Origin: an uncultured Verrucomicrobia subdivision 3 bacterium
GTDB taxonomy: Bacteria > Verrucomicrobiota > Verrucomicrobiia > Limisphaerales > UBA11358
Direction: 5' to 3'
Assembly (NCBI GenBank): GCA_903865745.1
Contig: CAIPKV010000078.1
Span: forward strand, 29,108 to 93,107
DNA: 64,000 bases
Shown here: piece by piece, positions 17,267 to 25,835 of the stretch
How the letters are laid out: each line of letters begins with the position of its first letter
Position numbering within the stretch: the first letter of the stretch is position 1
Translations under genes and position numbers: made by a program
The notes under the pieces: model-generated
The model's database searches: none
What the model saw: the letters and a program-made list of their open reading frames with translations, nothing else
What the model was told of the DNA's origin: nothing

Positions 17267-17767
17267 TTACTTCGCAGTTTCCGCCGCCACAATCTTTACG
17301 CTGATGAGGCTCTGCTTGGTGACGGGGCGGTCGCCGGGATGCGTGGGCGTGGTGCCGATTTTTTCAAGTACGTCGTCGCCCTTGATGAGCTTGCCGAAGG
17401 CGGTGTATTGGCGGTCGAGGAAACGCGGGTCGCCGTGGCAGATGAAAAACTGCGAACCGGCGGAGTCGGGATGCTGGGAGCGCGCCATGGAGAGGACGCC
17501 GCGGACGTGGGGCTTGTCGTTGAACTCGGCCTTGACCTGGTGGCCGGGTCCGCCAGTGCCCCAGAGGTGCTGCTTGGAATCGTCCTTGGTGTTCGGATCG
17601 CCACCTTGGATCATAAACCCTTTGATGACGCGATGAAAACAGGTGCCGTCGTAAAAGCCGGACTTGGCGAGCTTCTTGAAATTCTCGACGTGCTTGGGCG
17701 CGACGTCCGGCCAGAATTCGAGGGTCATTTCGCCGGCGGTGGTGGTGAGGATGGCAACTTCGCTCAT
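17267..17767 (-). CDS. Peptidyl-prolyl cis-trans isomerase, cyclophilin type, cytoplasmic
   Basis: Cyclophilins accelerate proline isomerisation during folding. The 166-residue product carries FHRVIKGFMIQGGD (catalytic Arg in the FHR motif), GTGGPG, MARSQHPDSAGSQFFI and LDRQYTAFGKL. It lacks a signal peptide and so acts in the cytoplasm. The next gene upstream (17798-18424) is a secreted paralogue, closely similar throughout, pointing to a tandem duplication with one copy retargeted. Confidence 0.93.
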   Translation of the reverse strand: MSEVAILTTTAGEMTLEFWPDVAPKHVENFKKLAKSGFYDGTCFHRVIKGFMIQGGDPNTKDDSKQHLWGTGGPGHQVKAEFNDKPHVRGVLSMARSQHPDSAGSQFFICHGDPRFLDRQYTAFGKLIKGDDVLEKIGTTPTHPGDRPVTKQSLISVKIVAAETAK

Positions 17768-17797
17768 ATAATTATTCTTAGATTTGAAGGGGTTGAT

Positions 17798-18424
17798 TTA
17801 TTTCACGCTGTCGGCAGGCACAATCTTGATGCTGATGACGCCGACGCGCTTGAGCGGCTTGCTCGGTTCGCCGGAAGCGCTGGGGCCGACGGGCGTGGCG
17901 GCAATCTTGGCGAGGACGTCCTCACCCTTGATGAGCTTGCCGAACGCGGTGTATTGATGGTCGAGGAAGGAGGCATTGCCATCGCAAATGAAAAACTGCG
18001 AACCGGCGGAATCGGGATCCGAGCTGCGCGCCATGGAGAGGACGCCGAGTTGGTGGGAATTGTTATTGAACTCAGCCTTGATGGAATAACCGGGACCGCC
18101 GGTGCCCCATTGGTCTTCCTTGCTCGCGTCCTTGGACAGCGGGTCGCCGCCCTGAATCATGAAACCCTTGATGATGCGATGGAAACAGGTGCCGTCGTAA
18201 AAGCCCGAGCTGGAGAGCTTCTTGAAATTGGCGACGGTCGCAGGCGCGACGTCCGGCCAGAAGGTGGCGACCATCGTGCCTTCGGTCGTGGTGATGACGG
18301 CGACTTCGCCGGCAACGCTGTTGGTTTTCACGGCCGGCGCGGCGGCGGGCGCGTTGGTGTCATCGGCTTGAACAGTGGCGACGGCCAACAAGCCGAGCGC
18401 GCAGATTAAAGAAATGGTTTTCAT
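17798..18424 (-). CDS. Peptidyl-prolyl cis-trans isomerase, cyclophilin type, exported
   Basis: The 208-residue product begins with a signal peptide (MKTISLICALGLLAVATVQA) and an Ala/Pro-rich linker. The cyclophilin domain (about 45-205) follows, with FHRIIKGFMIQGGD, GTGGPG, MARSSDPDSAGSQFFI and LDHQYTAFGKL. It is likely a periplasmic folding factor. It lies 30 bp upstream of its cytoplasmic paralogue. The ATG at 18424 is chosen because it opens the signal peptide. Confidence 0.92.
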   Translation of the reverse strand: MKTISLICALGLLAVATVQADDTNAPAAAPAVKTNSVAGEVAVITTTEGTMVATFWPDVAPATVANFKKLSSSGFYDGTCFHRIIKGFMIQGGDPLSKDASKEDQWGTGGPGYSIKAEFNNNSHQLGVLSMARSSDPDSAGSQFFICDGNASFLDHQYTAFGKLIKGEDVLAKIAATPVGPSASGEPSKPLKRVGVISIKIVPADSVK

Positions 18425-18474
18425 GGGCGGAAAATTTTCCATAGCGGCAGCCAAAAGTCACGCGCGGAATGAAA

Positions 18475-19617
18475 TCATTTCCGGCGCGGATCGTTTTGCA
18501 TCGAGCTCGAGATGAGGCTGGCCTGGGGTCGCCGGCCCCGACGGAAGACGAGCAGCAAGACGACAATGACGATGGCAACAATGAGAGTGATGATAATTAA
18601 TAACCGATGCGATGCCGGTTTGACTGATTCGCCAATGGGATTGGTGACGATGGCGGCCGCATTGGTAGGCGCGGTCACAACTGCGGCTGGCGGACTGGCG
18701 GGCGACGGAACCGCGACGGGATTGGGCGCGGGCGGACTGGTTTTAACCGCCACGGAAGCGGGGACGGAAACGGGTTTGCTAACAGGCGCGACAACAACGT
18801 TGGGAGTCGCAACTGGCGGCGGGTTTGTGACGGGTGAAACCGAGGGCGGCGGCGATGAACTGCCCGGAGCAACTACGTTGTTACCATTGATGATTAAATC
18901 CGGCACGACCGCGGGTGTGGGCTTGACGATCGTCACATTCCGCAGAGCGGGCGGAGGATTGGTCATGGGTGGGGGCGCGGGCGCAAAGAAGAGCGGAATG
19001 TTGATCTCGCCGGGCGGGAAATTAACCGTGCAGCCGATGTATTTACCCGAGAGCGTGCGAATCAACACGACGAACGGCTGCTGGGATTTTTTACGCTCTG
19101 CGAAACCATCTTGAAAGTTCTGGCTGATGCCGCGGTCGTAGGGCGTACCCGTAAGGTCGCTCTCGCCGGCGCAAAGGATAACGATGGTGAGCCGTTCGGA
19201 GTCGGCAATGACATTACCCAGCAGCGGTTGCAAGACAGCGAGTTGCGAATCACCAATATAGGGGCGCGAGCGCAGGAAGGCTGTCAGGTTAGTGGTGAAC
19301 GTCTTGGCCCGGCCCGGACCCCAAGTCATGAGCGGAAACTGCCCGGCGTGAAGCTTGTGGTCGAAAGCCCAGACGCCAAGGTTGTCGCCATCCTGCAACC
19401 GGCCCTCGGCCCCCGTCGCAAAGAAGTTTGAAATCACTTCCTCCGTCGCGGGCAGACGTTTTTTCATGGTCGCGGACAAATCAAAAACAAAGAGCCAGCG
19501 CGCCGGACTTTTGGGCTGGGCGAAGGCAACGGCCGGCAACAGTAGCGTCACTAGCAGCCAGCAAAAGAGGCTTTTGACGAGGGTGACGGAATAAAGGTGG
19601 CGGCGCGGATGATTCAT
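18475..19617 (-). CDS. VWA-like exported protein with proline-rich linker and C-terminal membrane anchor
   Basis: The 380-residue protein has a signal sequence (about 10-33) and a von Willebrand A-like domain (about 38-210). WLFVFDLSATMKKR sits where the DxSxS metal site would be, but the serine pattern is degenerate. A long Pro/Val/Ala-rich linker (about 215-335) leads to a transmembrane helix (LLIIITLIVAIVIVVLLLVF) and a basic cytoplasmic tail. It is probably tethered to the membrane with the VWA domain outside. Its start lies 3 bp from the stop of the upstream YacP-like gene, indicating co-transcription. Partner unknown. Confidence 0.72.
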   Translation of the reverse strand: MNHPRRHLYSVTLVKSLFCWLLVTLLLPAVAFAQPKSPARWLFVFDLSATMKKRLPATEEVISNFFATGAEGRLQDGDNLGVWAFDHKLHAGQFPLMTWGPGRAKTFTTNLTAFLRSRPYIGDSQLAVLQPLLGNVIADSERLTIVILCAGESDLTGTPYDRGISQNFQDGFAERKKSQQPFVVLIRTLSGKYIGCTVNFPPGEINIPLFFAPAPPPMTNPPPALRNVTIVKPTPAVVPDLIINGNNVVAPGSSSPPPSVSPVTNPPPVATPNVVVAPVSKPVSVPASVAVKTSPPAPNPVAVPSPASPPAAVVTAPTNAAAIVTNPIGESVKPASHRLLIIITLIVAIVIVVLLLVFRRGRRPQASLISSSMQNDPRRK

Positions 19618-19620
19618 GGT

Positions 19621-20091
19621 TCAACGCGAGCGGAAAAACCGGTTACGCTCGGAACGGTTGTGATTGTTGAGGTTTTCCGTAAGGTTCGCCAGCGCATTCT
19701 GTATCAGGGCAATGAAGTTGCCGCAACTGGCGACTGAACTGCCGAAGCCACTCACGGTATTGCGCTCCGCAAAATCATCGGTCACCACCAGCACCTCGCC
19801 ATAATCCTGAAAGCGGTGCGCGGCGCGTTCGATCAAATCATCGGCGGTCTGGCCGGCATTGGAATAAAGCACTTCGACCGATTTACCGGCCTCGTTTTTG
19901 GGCTTAGTCCGGCGCGCGCCGCGGCCATCAAAGAAGATGGTTACGGGCGTGCCGCAAGCATCTTGATATTGCGTGAGGATTTCGATTAGTGCGTCGCGCG
20001 CGGTTTCGGAATGGCGCGGCGAACCTTCCGCCAACTCCGGCCAGTTGTGCAGGAGGCTGTAGCCATCCACTAGAATGCGAACCAGCGCCAT
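19621..20091 (-). CDS. YacP-like NYN-domain ribonuclease
   Basis: The 156-residue product starts MALVRILVDGYSLLHNWPEL. The LVDGYSLL motif with its first aspartate is the NYN/PIN-like hallmark of YacP (Rae1) proteins, ribosome-associated mRNA endonucleases in Firmicutes. Later acidic motifs are TIFFDGRGAR, QTADDLIERAAH and LVVTDDFAERN, completing the metal site. The Firmicute role is only a guide here. It is part of a minus-strand cluster between a lipoprotein gene and the VWA gene. Confidence 0.85.
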   Translation of the reverse strand: MALVRILVDGYSLLHNWPELAEGSPRHSETARDALIEILTQYQDACGTPVTIFFDGRGARRTKPKNEAGKSVEVLYSNAGQTADDLIERAAHRFQDYGEVLVVTDDFAERNTVSGFGSSVASCGNFIALIQNALANLTENLNNHNRSERNRFFRSR

Positions 20092-20153
20092 GGGCCAAGG
20101 ATATTGACGCCGGCCAATTTCGTCCATGAAACAAAGCTGCGCCGCGAAATAAT

Positions 20154-20191
20154 TTAAAAAAAAAGCCCGTTCCAAATAACTGGAACGGGCT
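20154..20191 (-). terminator. Intrinsic terminator after the lipoprotein gene
   Basis: AGCCCGTTCCA (20164-20174) pairs perfectly with TGGAACGGGCT (20181-20191) around a 6-nt loop. It is followed on the minus strand by a run of T. It ends the transcript of the lipoprotein gene at 20210-20605 and separates it from the YacP gene. Confidence 0.9.
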
Positions 20192-20209
20192 GAAAGACTA
20201 AAGACTTAA

Positions 20210-20605
20210 TCAGCGCGCCAATTGCAGCGAGATTTCGGTGGCCAGTTCGTGCGACAAATTTACATCGCTCACGCCCCAGGAACTGCGCGCCTGCACATCA
20301 ACCTGCGTGGTTCGGGGATCCACGGCTTGCACACGAATCCAAACATTTTTCTGGTTAACTTTGCCTTGAAGCGAGCGGGTGGCGTTGGTGTTGTCGTGCG
20401 GAATGTATTCGGCAATCAGTACGCCGTTGTTCTGAATAACAACAACGGAAGCCTGATAGACCTGGTCGATGGTGCGCTGGTAGCGATTGCTCAATGTGTC
20501 TTTGCTCCAAGTGCAGGCGAAGGTGTGCGTGTCGCTGACGGTTTTAACACAACCGGTGGCGACCAAGGCGGCTCCGGCGAGAACGGCTAGAAATTTAATT
20601 TTCAT
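20210..20605 (-). CDS. Small lipoprotein of unknown function
   Basis: The 131-residue product begins MKIKFLAVLAGAALVATGC, a lipoprotein signal peptide with the lipidated Cys at residue 19. The mature part alternates short beta strands (QASVVVIQNNGVLIAEYI, NVWIRVQAVDPRTTQVDVQARSSWG) in a pattern like DUF3568-type small lipoproteins; that match is tentative. The ATG at 20605 is preferred over one five codons upstream because it gives the canonical positively charged start. A strong terminator follows it. Confidence 0.75.
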   Translation of the reverse strand: MKIKFLAVLAGAALVATGCVKTVSDTHTFACTWSKDTLSNRYQRTIDQVYQASVVVIQNNGVLIAEYIPHDNTNATRSLQGKVNQKNVWIRVQAVDPRTTQVDVQARSSWGVSDVNLSHELATEISLQLAR

Positions 20606-20729
20606 ATGCGGACAAAACACCCGAAAACCGAGCGCACGTCAAGCACGATTCATCACGGTCTGCCCATTGGCCGGCTAACTGCGATAATTTGCAACTTTCA
20701 ACTGGCGACGGTTTTCAATAAAAGTCTTT

Positions 20730-22001
20730 ATGCCACAGTTTTCCTACAAGGCCCGCAAACGTTCCGGCGAACTCGTCGAGGGCGTGCTTGAGGTGCCGGA
20801 CCGCGCCGCCGCGCTGGCGCAAATCCAGCGTTCTGGTCTGTTCCCCTTGGCTGTGGCCGACGTAAAGGCGGGCGCAACGACCGCCGGTAAGGGCGCGAGC
20901 AAGGACGGTGTGAACCTGATGTCGCTGCTGCCGCAATCGATGCGCGCGCAAATGTCGCAGAAGCGGAAGCCGAAGTTACAGGAGTTGGCGACGTTCACCA
21001 CCCAGCTAGCAAACCTGCTCAACTCCGGCATGCCGCTGACCGTGGCGCTGACCAGCATGACGCATTTGGAGACGAAGGGAATTCCAGCCGAGGTCAGCCG
21101 CGAGTTGAAACAGGAGGTGACGGAAGGCCGGGCCTTGTCGGACGCGATGACGCGACAGCCACGCATCTTTTCGGATTTATATATCAACATGGTGCGCGCG
21201 GGTGAATCATCCGGCTCGCTCGTGCCGGTGTTGCGGCGCATGGCCACGCACTTCCAGCAATTCGCCGAGGTGCAGGCGAAGTTCAAGTCGGCAATGATTT
21301 ATCCGGTGATGGTAATCTGCGTGGGGCTGATGCTCATCACGTTTTTCATGACGGTGATGATGCCGAAGTTCATCGAGATTTTTAACGGTTTCAATATCCA
21401 ACTGCCGTTGCCCACGCGGTTTTTGATTGGCCTGAGTCGGATGTTCACGTCGTATTGGTGGCTGATGGGTTTATCGGTGATTGCTCTGATAATTTTGTTC
21501 AAGCGTTTCCAATCCAGCCCTGCGGGCGCGCGGAAATTGGATGAATGGCGAATGAAGCTGCCGGTATTTGGTCGCGTCGTGCAGATCAATCTGTTCGGGC
21601 AGTTCGCGCGGACGTTGGGCACATTGCTACAAAACGGCGTGCCAGTGCTGACCGCTCTGAAAATCACTGAGCAAGTCATGTCGAATGTGCTCATCCGCGA
21701 GGCCATCGCCAAGACGCGCGCGGCGGTGACGGACGGCAAAACGCTCGCGCAACCGCTAGCGCAGAGCAAACTGTTCCCTCAACTCATGGTGGATCTTGTG
21801 CGCATCGGCGAGGACACGGGCGACGTACCGGGAGCGCTAAACAACCTCGCCGACACCTATGAGACCGAGCTGCAAATCGCCTTGCGCGTGATGAGCGATC
21901 TCATCGGCCCAGTGCTCATCATTGTCATGGCCATAGTCGTTGGGTTTCTCCTTTTGAGCATCTTCCTGCCGCTGTTCAAGCTGATTTCGTCCATCCACTA
22001 A
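20730..22001 (+). CDS. gspF: Type II secretion inner-membrane platform protein GspF
   Basis: GspF is the polytopic inner-membrane platform of type II secretion and type IV pilus machines. The 423-residue product begins MPQFSYKARKRSGELVEG and has the two duplicated T2SSF domains (about 85-210 and 290-415). Hydrophobic segments lie near 195-220, 245-260 and 395-420. The motif FTTQLANLLNSGMPL is typical. It heads a tight operon with four pseudopilin-type genes. The ATPase (GspE), secretin (GspD) and major pseudopilin (GspG) are not in the window. Confidence 0.93.
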   Translation: MPQFSYKARKRSGELVEGVLEVPDRAAALAQIQRSGLFPLAVADVKAGATTAGKGASKDGVNLMSLLPQSMRAQMSQKRKPKLQELATFTTQLANLLNSGMPLTVALTSMTHLETKGIPAEVSRELKQEVTEGRALSDAMTRQPRIFSDLYINMVRAGESSGSLVPVLRRMATHFQQFAEVQAKFKSAMIYPVMVICVGLMLITFFMTVMMPKFIEIFNGFNIQLPLPTRFLIGLSRMFTSYWWLMGLSVIALIILFKRFQSSPAGARKLDEWRMKLPVFGRVVQINLFGQFARTLGTLLQNGVPVLTALKITEQVMSNVLIREAIAKTRAAVTDGKTLAQPLAQSKLFPQLMVDLVRIGEDTGDVPGALNNLADTYETELQIALRVMSDLIGPVLIIVMAIVVGFLLLSIFLPLFKLISSIH

Positions 22002-22544
22002 ATGAAATTAAGTATGGCGCATGGCGTATGGCGAATTTCCCCCGGCACGGTCGACGGAAGAAACCTAAAGCTCTTTCGCGCTTTCACACTCATCGAAGTC
22101 ATGGTTGTAATTGCCATCATCGGATTGGTCGCAGCAATGGGGATGCCGTCGTTACTGCGAGCAGTGCAAAAGGAAGGGATGCGCAAGGCACTAAGCGATT
22201 TTCAAGATGTGTGCTTCACGGCGCGCGAACGGGCAATTTTCTCCCACCAGAAAACTTCGGTGCTGATTCACCCGGCGCAGGGCGATTTTAGCGTGGACGG
22301 TGCGGCGACGGGCACGATGAATCACGGCAAGGTTGCCGCCAGCACGCTGCCTGACAATATCAAGTTCGCGATGCTCGACATTTTCCGGCAGGACTATTTG
22401 GAATCGGATTGGGCACGGATTTTCTTCTACCCAGACGGCACCTGCGACGAATCGGTCATCGTCTTTCTAGGTCGGGGTGAATCGGAGAAAATCACGTTGG
22501 ACTACGCCACCGCCACACCCATCGTCAGCGATGTGAACCAATGA
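22002..22544 (+). CDS. Type II secretion minor pseudopilin, GspH-like
   Basis: This is a 180-residue prepilin-like protein. The cleavage region is LFRA-FTLIEVMVVIAIIG, with Ala instead of the usual Gly at -1 and the essential Glu at +5. The leader before it is unusually long (27 residues) because it contains a 7-bp-period repeat (22012-22039). A later internal start is conceivable but no ATG, GTG or TTG with a better context is evident. The start lies directly after the gspF stop. The body (about 60-175) fits GspH. The next gene overlaps by 4 bp. Confidence 0.8.
   Translation: MKLSMAHGVWRISPGTVDGRNLKLFRAFTLIEVMVVIAIIGLVAAMGMPSLLRAVQKEGMRKALSDFQDVCFTARERAIFSHQKTSVLIHPAQGDFSVDGAATGTMNHGKVAASTLPDNIKFAMLDIFRQDYLESDWARIFFYPDGTCDESVIVFLGRGESEKITLDYATATPIVSDVNQ
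22012..22039 (+). repeat. Heptanucleotide repeat in the pseudopilin leader
   Basis: Units GTATGGC, GCATGGC, GTATGGC and GAATTTC code for part of the extended prepilin leader. Confidence 0.65.
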
Positions 22545-22972
22545 AAACCGCGTCGAACAATTCCGCCCGTCGACACCGCGCGTTCTCGCTGCTGGAAGTG
22601 ATGATTGCCATCGCCATGTTTTTCGTCGCCGCATTCGCCATCTTGAGTCTGGTTTCTAGTGCGCTTGCCAATGCCCGTCGTCTACAGCGTCCGCTGGTGG
22701 ACGCCGGCCCGGTTTTGGCGACGTACGCCAACACGAACATTCTGATCGAAGGCACCTACTCCGGTAATATGTCGGATATCCTTGGCAATGCCTATCGCGA
22801 TTATAACTGGACAGCGGATATTGAAGAGGTTGCCACGAATAAATTGTTTAGCGTGCAATGCGTCGTTCTGTATCGCGGTGCCCGCGAGCCGGTCTCGGAT
22901 CTGACCACGCTCCTGTATCGTCCGCAGTCGCCCGCCGGTAGTATGGAGGGTGCGAACTTCATTCATAAATGA
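22541..22972 (+). CDS. Type II secretion minor pseudopilin, GspI-like
   Basis: The 143-residue product carries the prepilin signature RRHRA-FSLLEVMIAIAMFFVAAFAIL, again with Ala at -1 and Glu at +5. A short body follows (about 45-143) with a conserved-looking tail. FSLLEVMIAIA is typical of GspI. ATGA overlaps with both neighbours indicate translational coupling across the operon. It would form part of the pseudopilus tip with the GspJ- and GspK-like products. Confidence 0.8.
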   Translation: MKTASNNSARRHRAFSLLEVMIAIAMFFVAAFAILSLVSSALANARRLQRPLVDAGPVLATYANTNILIEGTYSGNMSDILGNAYRDYNWTADIEEVATNKLFSVQCVVLYRGAREPVSDLTTLLYRPQSPAGSMEGANFIHK

Positions 22973-23736
22973 AATTGCCTTGTTCCAACTTCAAATGGCG
23001 AATGCTGGCAATCAACCGGGCGTTCACGCTCATTGAAATCATGATTGCCATTGCGGTCTTCACTATGGTCATCGGGGCGATTTACGCCACTTGGGCGGTG
23101 ATCATGAAGTCCAGCCAGGTCGCGCAGGACGTGGCTGCGCAGGCACAGCGCCAGCGCATTACGCTGCGCACCATCGAAGATTCGCTCATGGCTATCCAAT
23201 CATTCCAAGCGTCGCCGCAGTATTACAGCTTTGTGGTGGCGGGCGACGAAGACGCATCCGTGTTGAGTTTTACCGCGCGTGTCCCGGAGATTTTTCCGCG
23301 CAACGGCAAGTTCGCCAACCCGAACACCCAGCGCGATTTCAATCTTCGCCGGCTCACGTTTTCGCTTGAAGCCGGCAACGGTTCTGAGAAGAGCCTCGTG
23401 CTGCGCCAGAACCCGGTGCTGATGGATTTGGATGCGGACGAACAACAATACCCGCTCGTGCTGGCGCGCAATGTTCGTAAATTTGCGGTGGAATGCTGGG
23501 ACCCGGTCAAGCTGGACTGGGTCAAGGAATGGAAGGACACCAACACCAACTCCATCCCGACCATGCTGCGGGTGAACCTTGTGCTTGGCGGCAACACCAC
23601 TGCCGGTGCTGCCGCGCCAGATTTTGCTGTGGCCCGCTTATATTCAATACCGTCGAAGCCGCTGCCCGCGGCAACGCAAAATGCCGGCAGCGTGCCCAAC
23701 ACCGCTCAGGTCCCACCGCCCACGGTTAACCCATGA
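22969..23736 (+). CDS. Type II secretion minor pseudopilin, GspJ-like
   Basis: The 255-residue product has the prepilin motif INRA-FTLIEIMIAIAVFTMVIGAIYA with Ala at -1. A large C-terminal body follows, and the protein ends in a Pro/Ala-rich tail. The length and the position between GspI- and GspK-like genes support GspJ. The motif VECWDPVKLDWVKEW is in a typical GspJ region. It overlaps both neighbours by 4 bp. Confidence 0.8.
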   Translation: MKLPCSNFKWRMLAINRAFTLIEIMIAIAVFTMVIGAIYATWAVIMKSSQVAQDVAAQAQRQRITLRTIEDSLMAIQSFQASPQYYSFVVAGDEDASVLSFTARVPEIFPRNGKFANPNTQRDFNLRRLTFSLEAGNGSEKSLVLRQNPVLMDLDADEQQYPLVLARNVRKFAVECWDPVKLDWVKEWKDTNTNSIPTMLRVNLVLGGNTTAGAAAPDFAVARLYSIPSKPLPAATQNAGSVPNTAQVPPPTVNP

Positions 23737-24785
23737 AGATTTCAAGACATGACCAGCGCGGCTTTGCCGTCATCATCGTCCTGGTGGCGATAACGGTGCT
23801 GTCCATTCTGGCGGGCGCGCTGGCGGTGTTCATGAAGGTGGAATCGCAGCTTACGCAGAATGGCAACGACGACGAAAAACTGTTGTGGCTCGGTCGCGCT
23901 GGCGTGGAACGCGCCTGCTGGATTCTCGCGCAGGAGCCTGGCAGCCCGACGTGCCTGAAACAAATTTGGGCGGGCGGCCCGGGCTACGGACCGGAGACGA
24001 ACAGTCCGCTCGCCGGTATTTCGCTGGATAATTATTCGGTCGGCGACGGCACGGTCTCGTTGAAAATCATTGAGCAGGAAAGCAAGATTAGCATCAACCG
24101 CGCCGACGCCCCGCTGCTGAACCAAATTCTCACCACGATGGGTGCGGATGCCGGCGACATTTCCGTGGTATCCGATTCCATTCTGGATTGGATTGGCCCC
24201 CCCGGCGGTCCGCGCGCCGCTGGTGCTGAGAGCGATTATTACCAAGGGCTCACGCCGCCTTACAACGCCAAGAATGCGCCAATTGACGACATTGAGGAAT
24301 TGCAACTCATCAAAGGCATCACGCCGGAAATGTTCAAGGGCACGCCGCCCGATCCGGACGCCCAGTTCGTGCATCACAAGCTCGGCTTCGGCAATGCCCC
24401 CGGACAGGCGCCGGATTACATCTTCGGCTTGCGCGACGTGCTGACGCCCTATTCCAGCGGCAAGATCAACATCAATACCGCCGACAGCAATGTGCTCGCC
24501 TGCATCCCCGGCATTGATGGCGATGCCATTCAAAACATCATGACGTACCGCAATAGCGAGGGCGGCTACGAGAGCTCCGATGGCGTTTTCCAAAATCTCG
24601 GCCCCTTGAACGCCATGATTTCCAATCCGCTCGGCCAGCAGCAGATTGGCCGGTATCTCGATGTCCACGGCACCGTCTATGAGGTGCACGCCACCGCGCA
24701 AACCGGGACCAGCCAGCGCGAGTTCATCGCCGTCGTGTTGCGCAATGGCAACAACGTCTCAATCGTCGGGTTCCACCCGAAATGA
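23733..24785 (+). CDS. gspK: Type II secretion pseudopilus tip protein, GspK-like
   Basis: The 350-residue product starts with the short leader MKISRHDQRG then FAVIIVLVAITVLSILAGALA, a prepilin-type helix lacking Glu at +5, as is usual for GspK at the pseudopilus tip. The GspK saposin-like region contains INRADAPLLNQILTTMG and, later, SGKININTADSNVLACIPG with a helix-hairpin-helix-like pattern. It is the last gene of the gspFHIJK operon. Confidence 0.85.
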   Translation: MKISRHDQRGFAVIIVLVAITVLSILAGALAVFMKVESQLTQNGNDDEKLLWLGRAGVERACWILAQEPGSPTCLKQIWAGGPGYGPETNSPLAGISLDNYSVGDGTVSLKIIEQESKISINRADAPLLNQILTTMGADAGDISVVSDSILDWIGPPGGPRAAGAESDYYQGLTPPYNAKNAPIDDIEELQLIKGITPEMFKGTPPDPDAQFVHHKLGFGNAPGQAPDYIFGLRDVLTPYSSGKININTADSNVLACIPGIDGDAIQNIMTYRNSEGGYESSDGVFQNLGPLNAMISNPLGQQQIGRYLDVHGTVYEVHATAQTGTSQREFIAVVLRNGNNVSIVGFHPK

Positions 24786-24821
24786 GTTGAATTCAGGCGC
24801 CCGCCCGCTATCGTTGCCCCC

Positions 24822-25283
24822 ATGCGCGCGCTCTTGATTTTGCTGCTCACGCTCAGCCTTTGCGGGGCGGCCACGGCCGCTGACGCCGTCACTGGCCGCG
24901 TCGTGAAAGTCCTGCCGCTGCTGCTCGATTTAAAGGGTCGCACCGCCCTCTCCCCCAGCCTCTTTGACCGCGACGCCTATCAGGCCAAGCTGCGTCAGGA
25001 GACCAATCAGATTTCTGCCATTCGCTACGACGTGCTGTGGACCGTTAAAAATGCGGGCGAAGAAAGATTCAAGGTCCGGCTCGAACTGCGCGGCGTCAGC
25101 ACCAACAGCCTGCCGAAATTCAAGACGCTCGAAGCCGAGGATACCCCCGGCTTTTTCAGTCGGTGGACCTCCCTCACGCTCACTGGCAACGAGTACAAGA
25201 GTTTTGGCGCCATCACTGCCTGGCGCGCGACTCTGTGGCACAACGACCAGCAGTTGGGCGAGCAGAAATCCTTTTTGTGGTAA
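24822..25283 (+). CDS. Exported protein of unknown function
   Basis: The 153-residue product begins with a clear signal peptide (MRALLILLLTLSLCGAATAA). The mature part is mostly beta-strand in pattern (YDVLWTVKNAGEERFKVRLELRG), suggesting a small Ig-like or beta-sandwich domain. No family is recognised. It is 36 bp after gspK in the same direction and may be read through from that operon, but nothing links it to secretion. The next gene follows after 18 bp. Confidence 0.65.
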   Translation: MRALLILLLTLSLCGAATAADAVTGRVVKVLPLLLDLKGRTALSPSLFDRDAYQAKLRQETNQISAIRYDVLWTVKNAGEERFKVRLELRGVSTNSLPKFKTLEAEDTPGFFSRWTSLTLTGNEYKSFGAITAWRATLWHNDQQLGEQKSFLW

Positions 25284-25301
25284 ACCGTTCTTCCCCGCCG
25301 C

Positions 25302-25826
25302 ATGATTCCCGTCAAAATCTTCTGCGAATGCGGCCAGAAATACGCCTTTGAAGTGCAGCCGCACAATGGTGGCATGCCCGTAGCCGTTGCCTGTCCCGCC
25401 TGCAATCGCGATGGCACGCCCGCCGCCAATCAGTTCCTCGCCCGGATTCTTAAGGGCAAAACCCAGCCGCTGCCGCCGCCCGCCGTCAACACCCTGCTGA
25501 ATTCCGTTCAGTCCAGCCTCGCGCCGCATCTCGTGGACGCCCTCAAGGACGCCGTGGTGCAGGAACTCGCCGCGCAGCGCCGCGAACTGCTCGCCGGCCA
25601 GCAGGCCGCCGCCGCCGAGCTCACCGAACTTGCGCGCCGCCTCGAAGCCGTCCAGACCCCGATGCTCGAACGCCTCCGCGCCTATGAGCAGCGCATCGTT
25701 GAATTGGAACGCGACCTCGCCGATCAGTCGAAGGAAAACCGTGAGCTACTGAAGCTGAAAATTGATATGCTCCGCGAAAAGATTGAGACCGAGCGCACCG
25801 CCAGCCGCAGCGTCAATTTCAACTAA
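25302..25826 (+). CDS. Zinc-ribbon plus coiled-coil protein of unknown function
   Basis: The 174-residue product begins MIPVKIFCECGQKYAFEV and has a second pair CPAC (about 31-34), together one zinc ribbon of the CxC...CxxC type. A linker and a long Glu/Arg/Leu coiled coil follow (about 85-165: LTELARRLEAVQTPMLERL and onward). No signal peptide or membrane segment is seen. It converges with the TPR gene at 25836, only 9 bp between stops. Function unknown. Confidence 0.7.
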   Translation: MIPVKIFCECGQKYAFEVQPHNGGMPVAVACPACNRDGTPAANQFLARILKGKTQPLPPPAVNTLLNSVQSSLAPHLVDALKDAVVQELAAQRRELLAGQQAAAAELTELARRLEAVQTPMLERLRAYEQRIVELERDLADQSKENRELLKLKIDMLREKIETERTASRSVNFN

Positions 25827-25835
25827 AAGGCTCAA

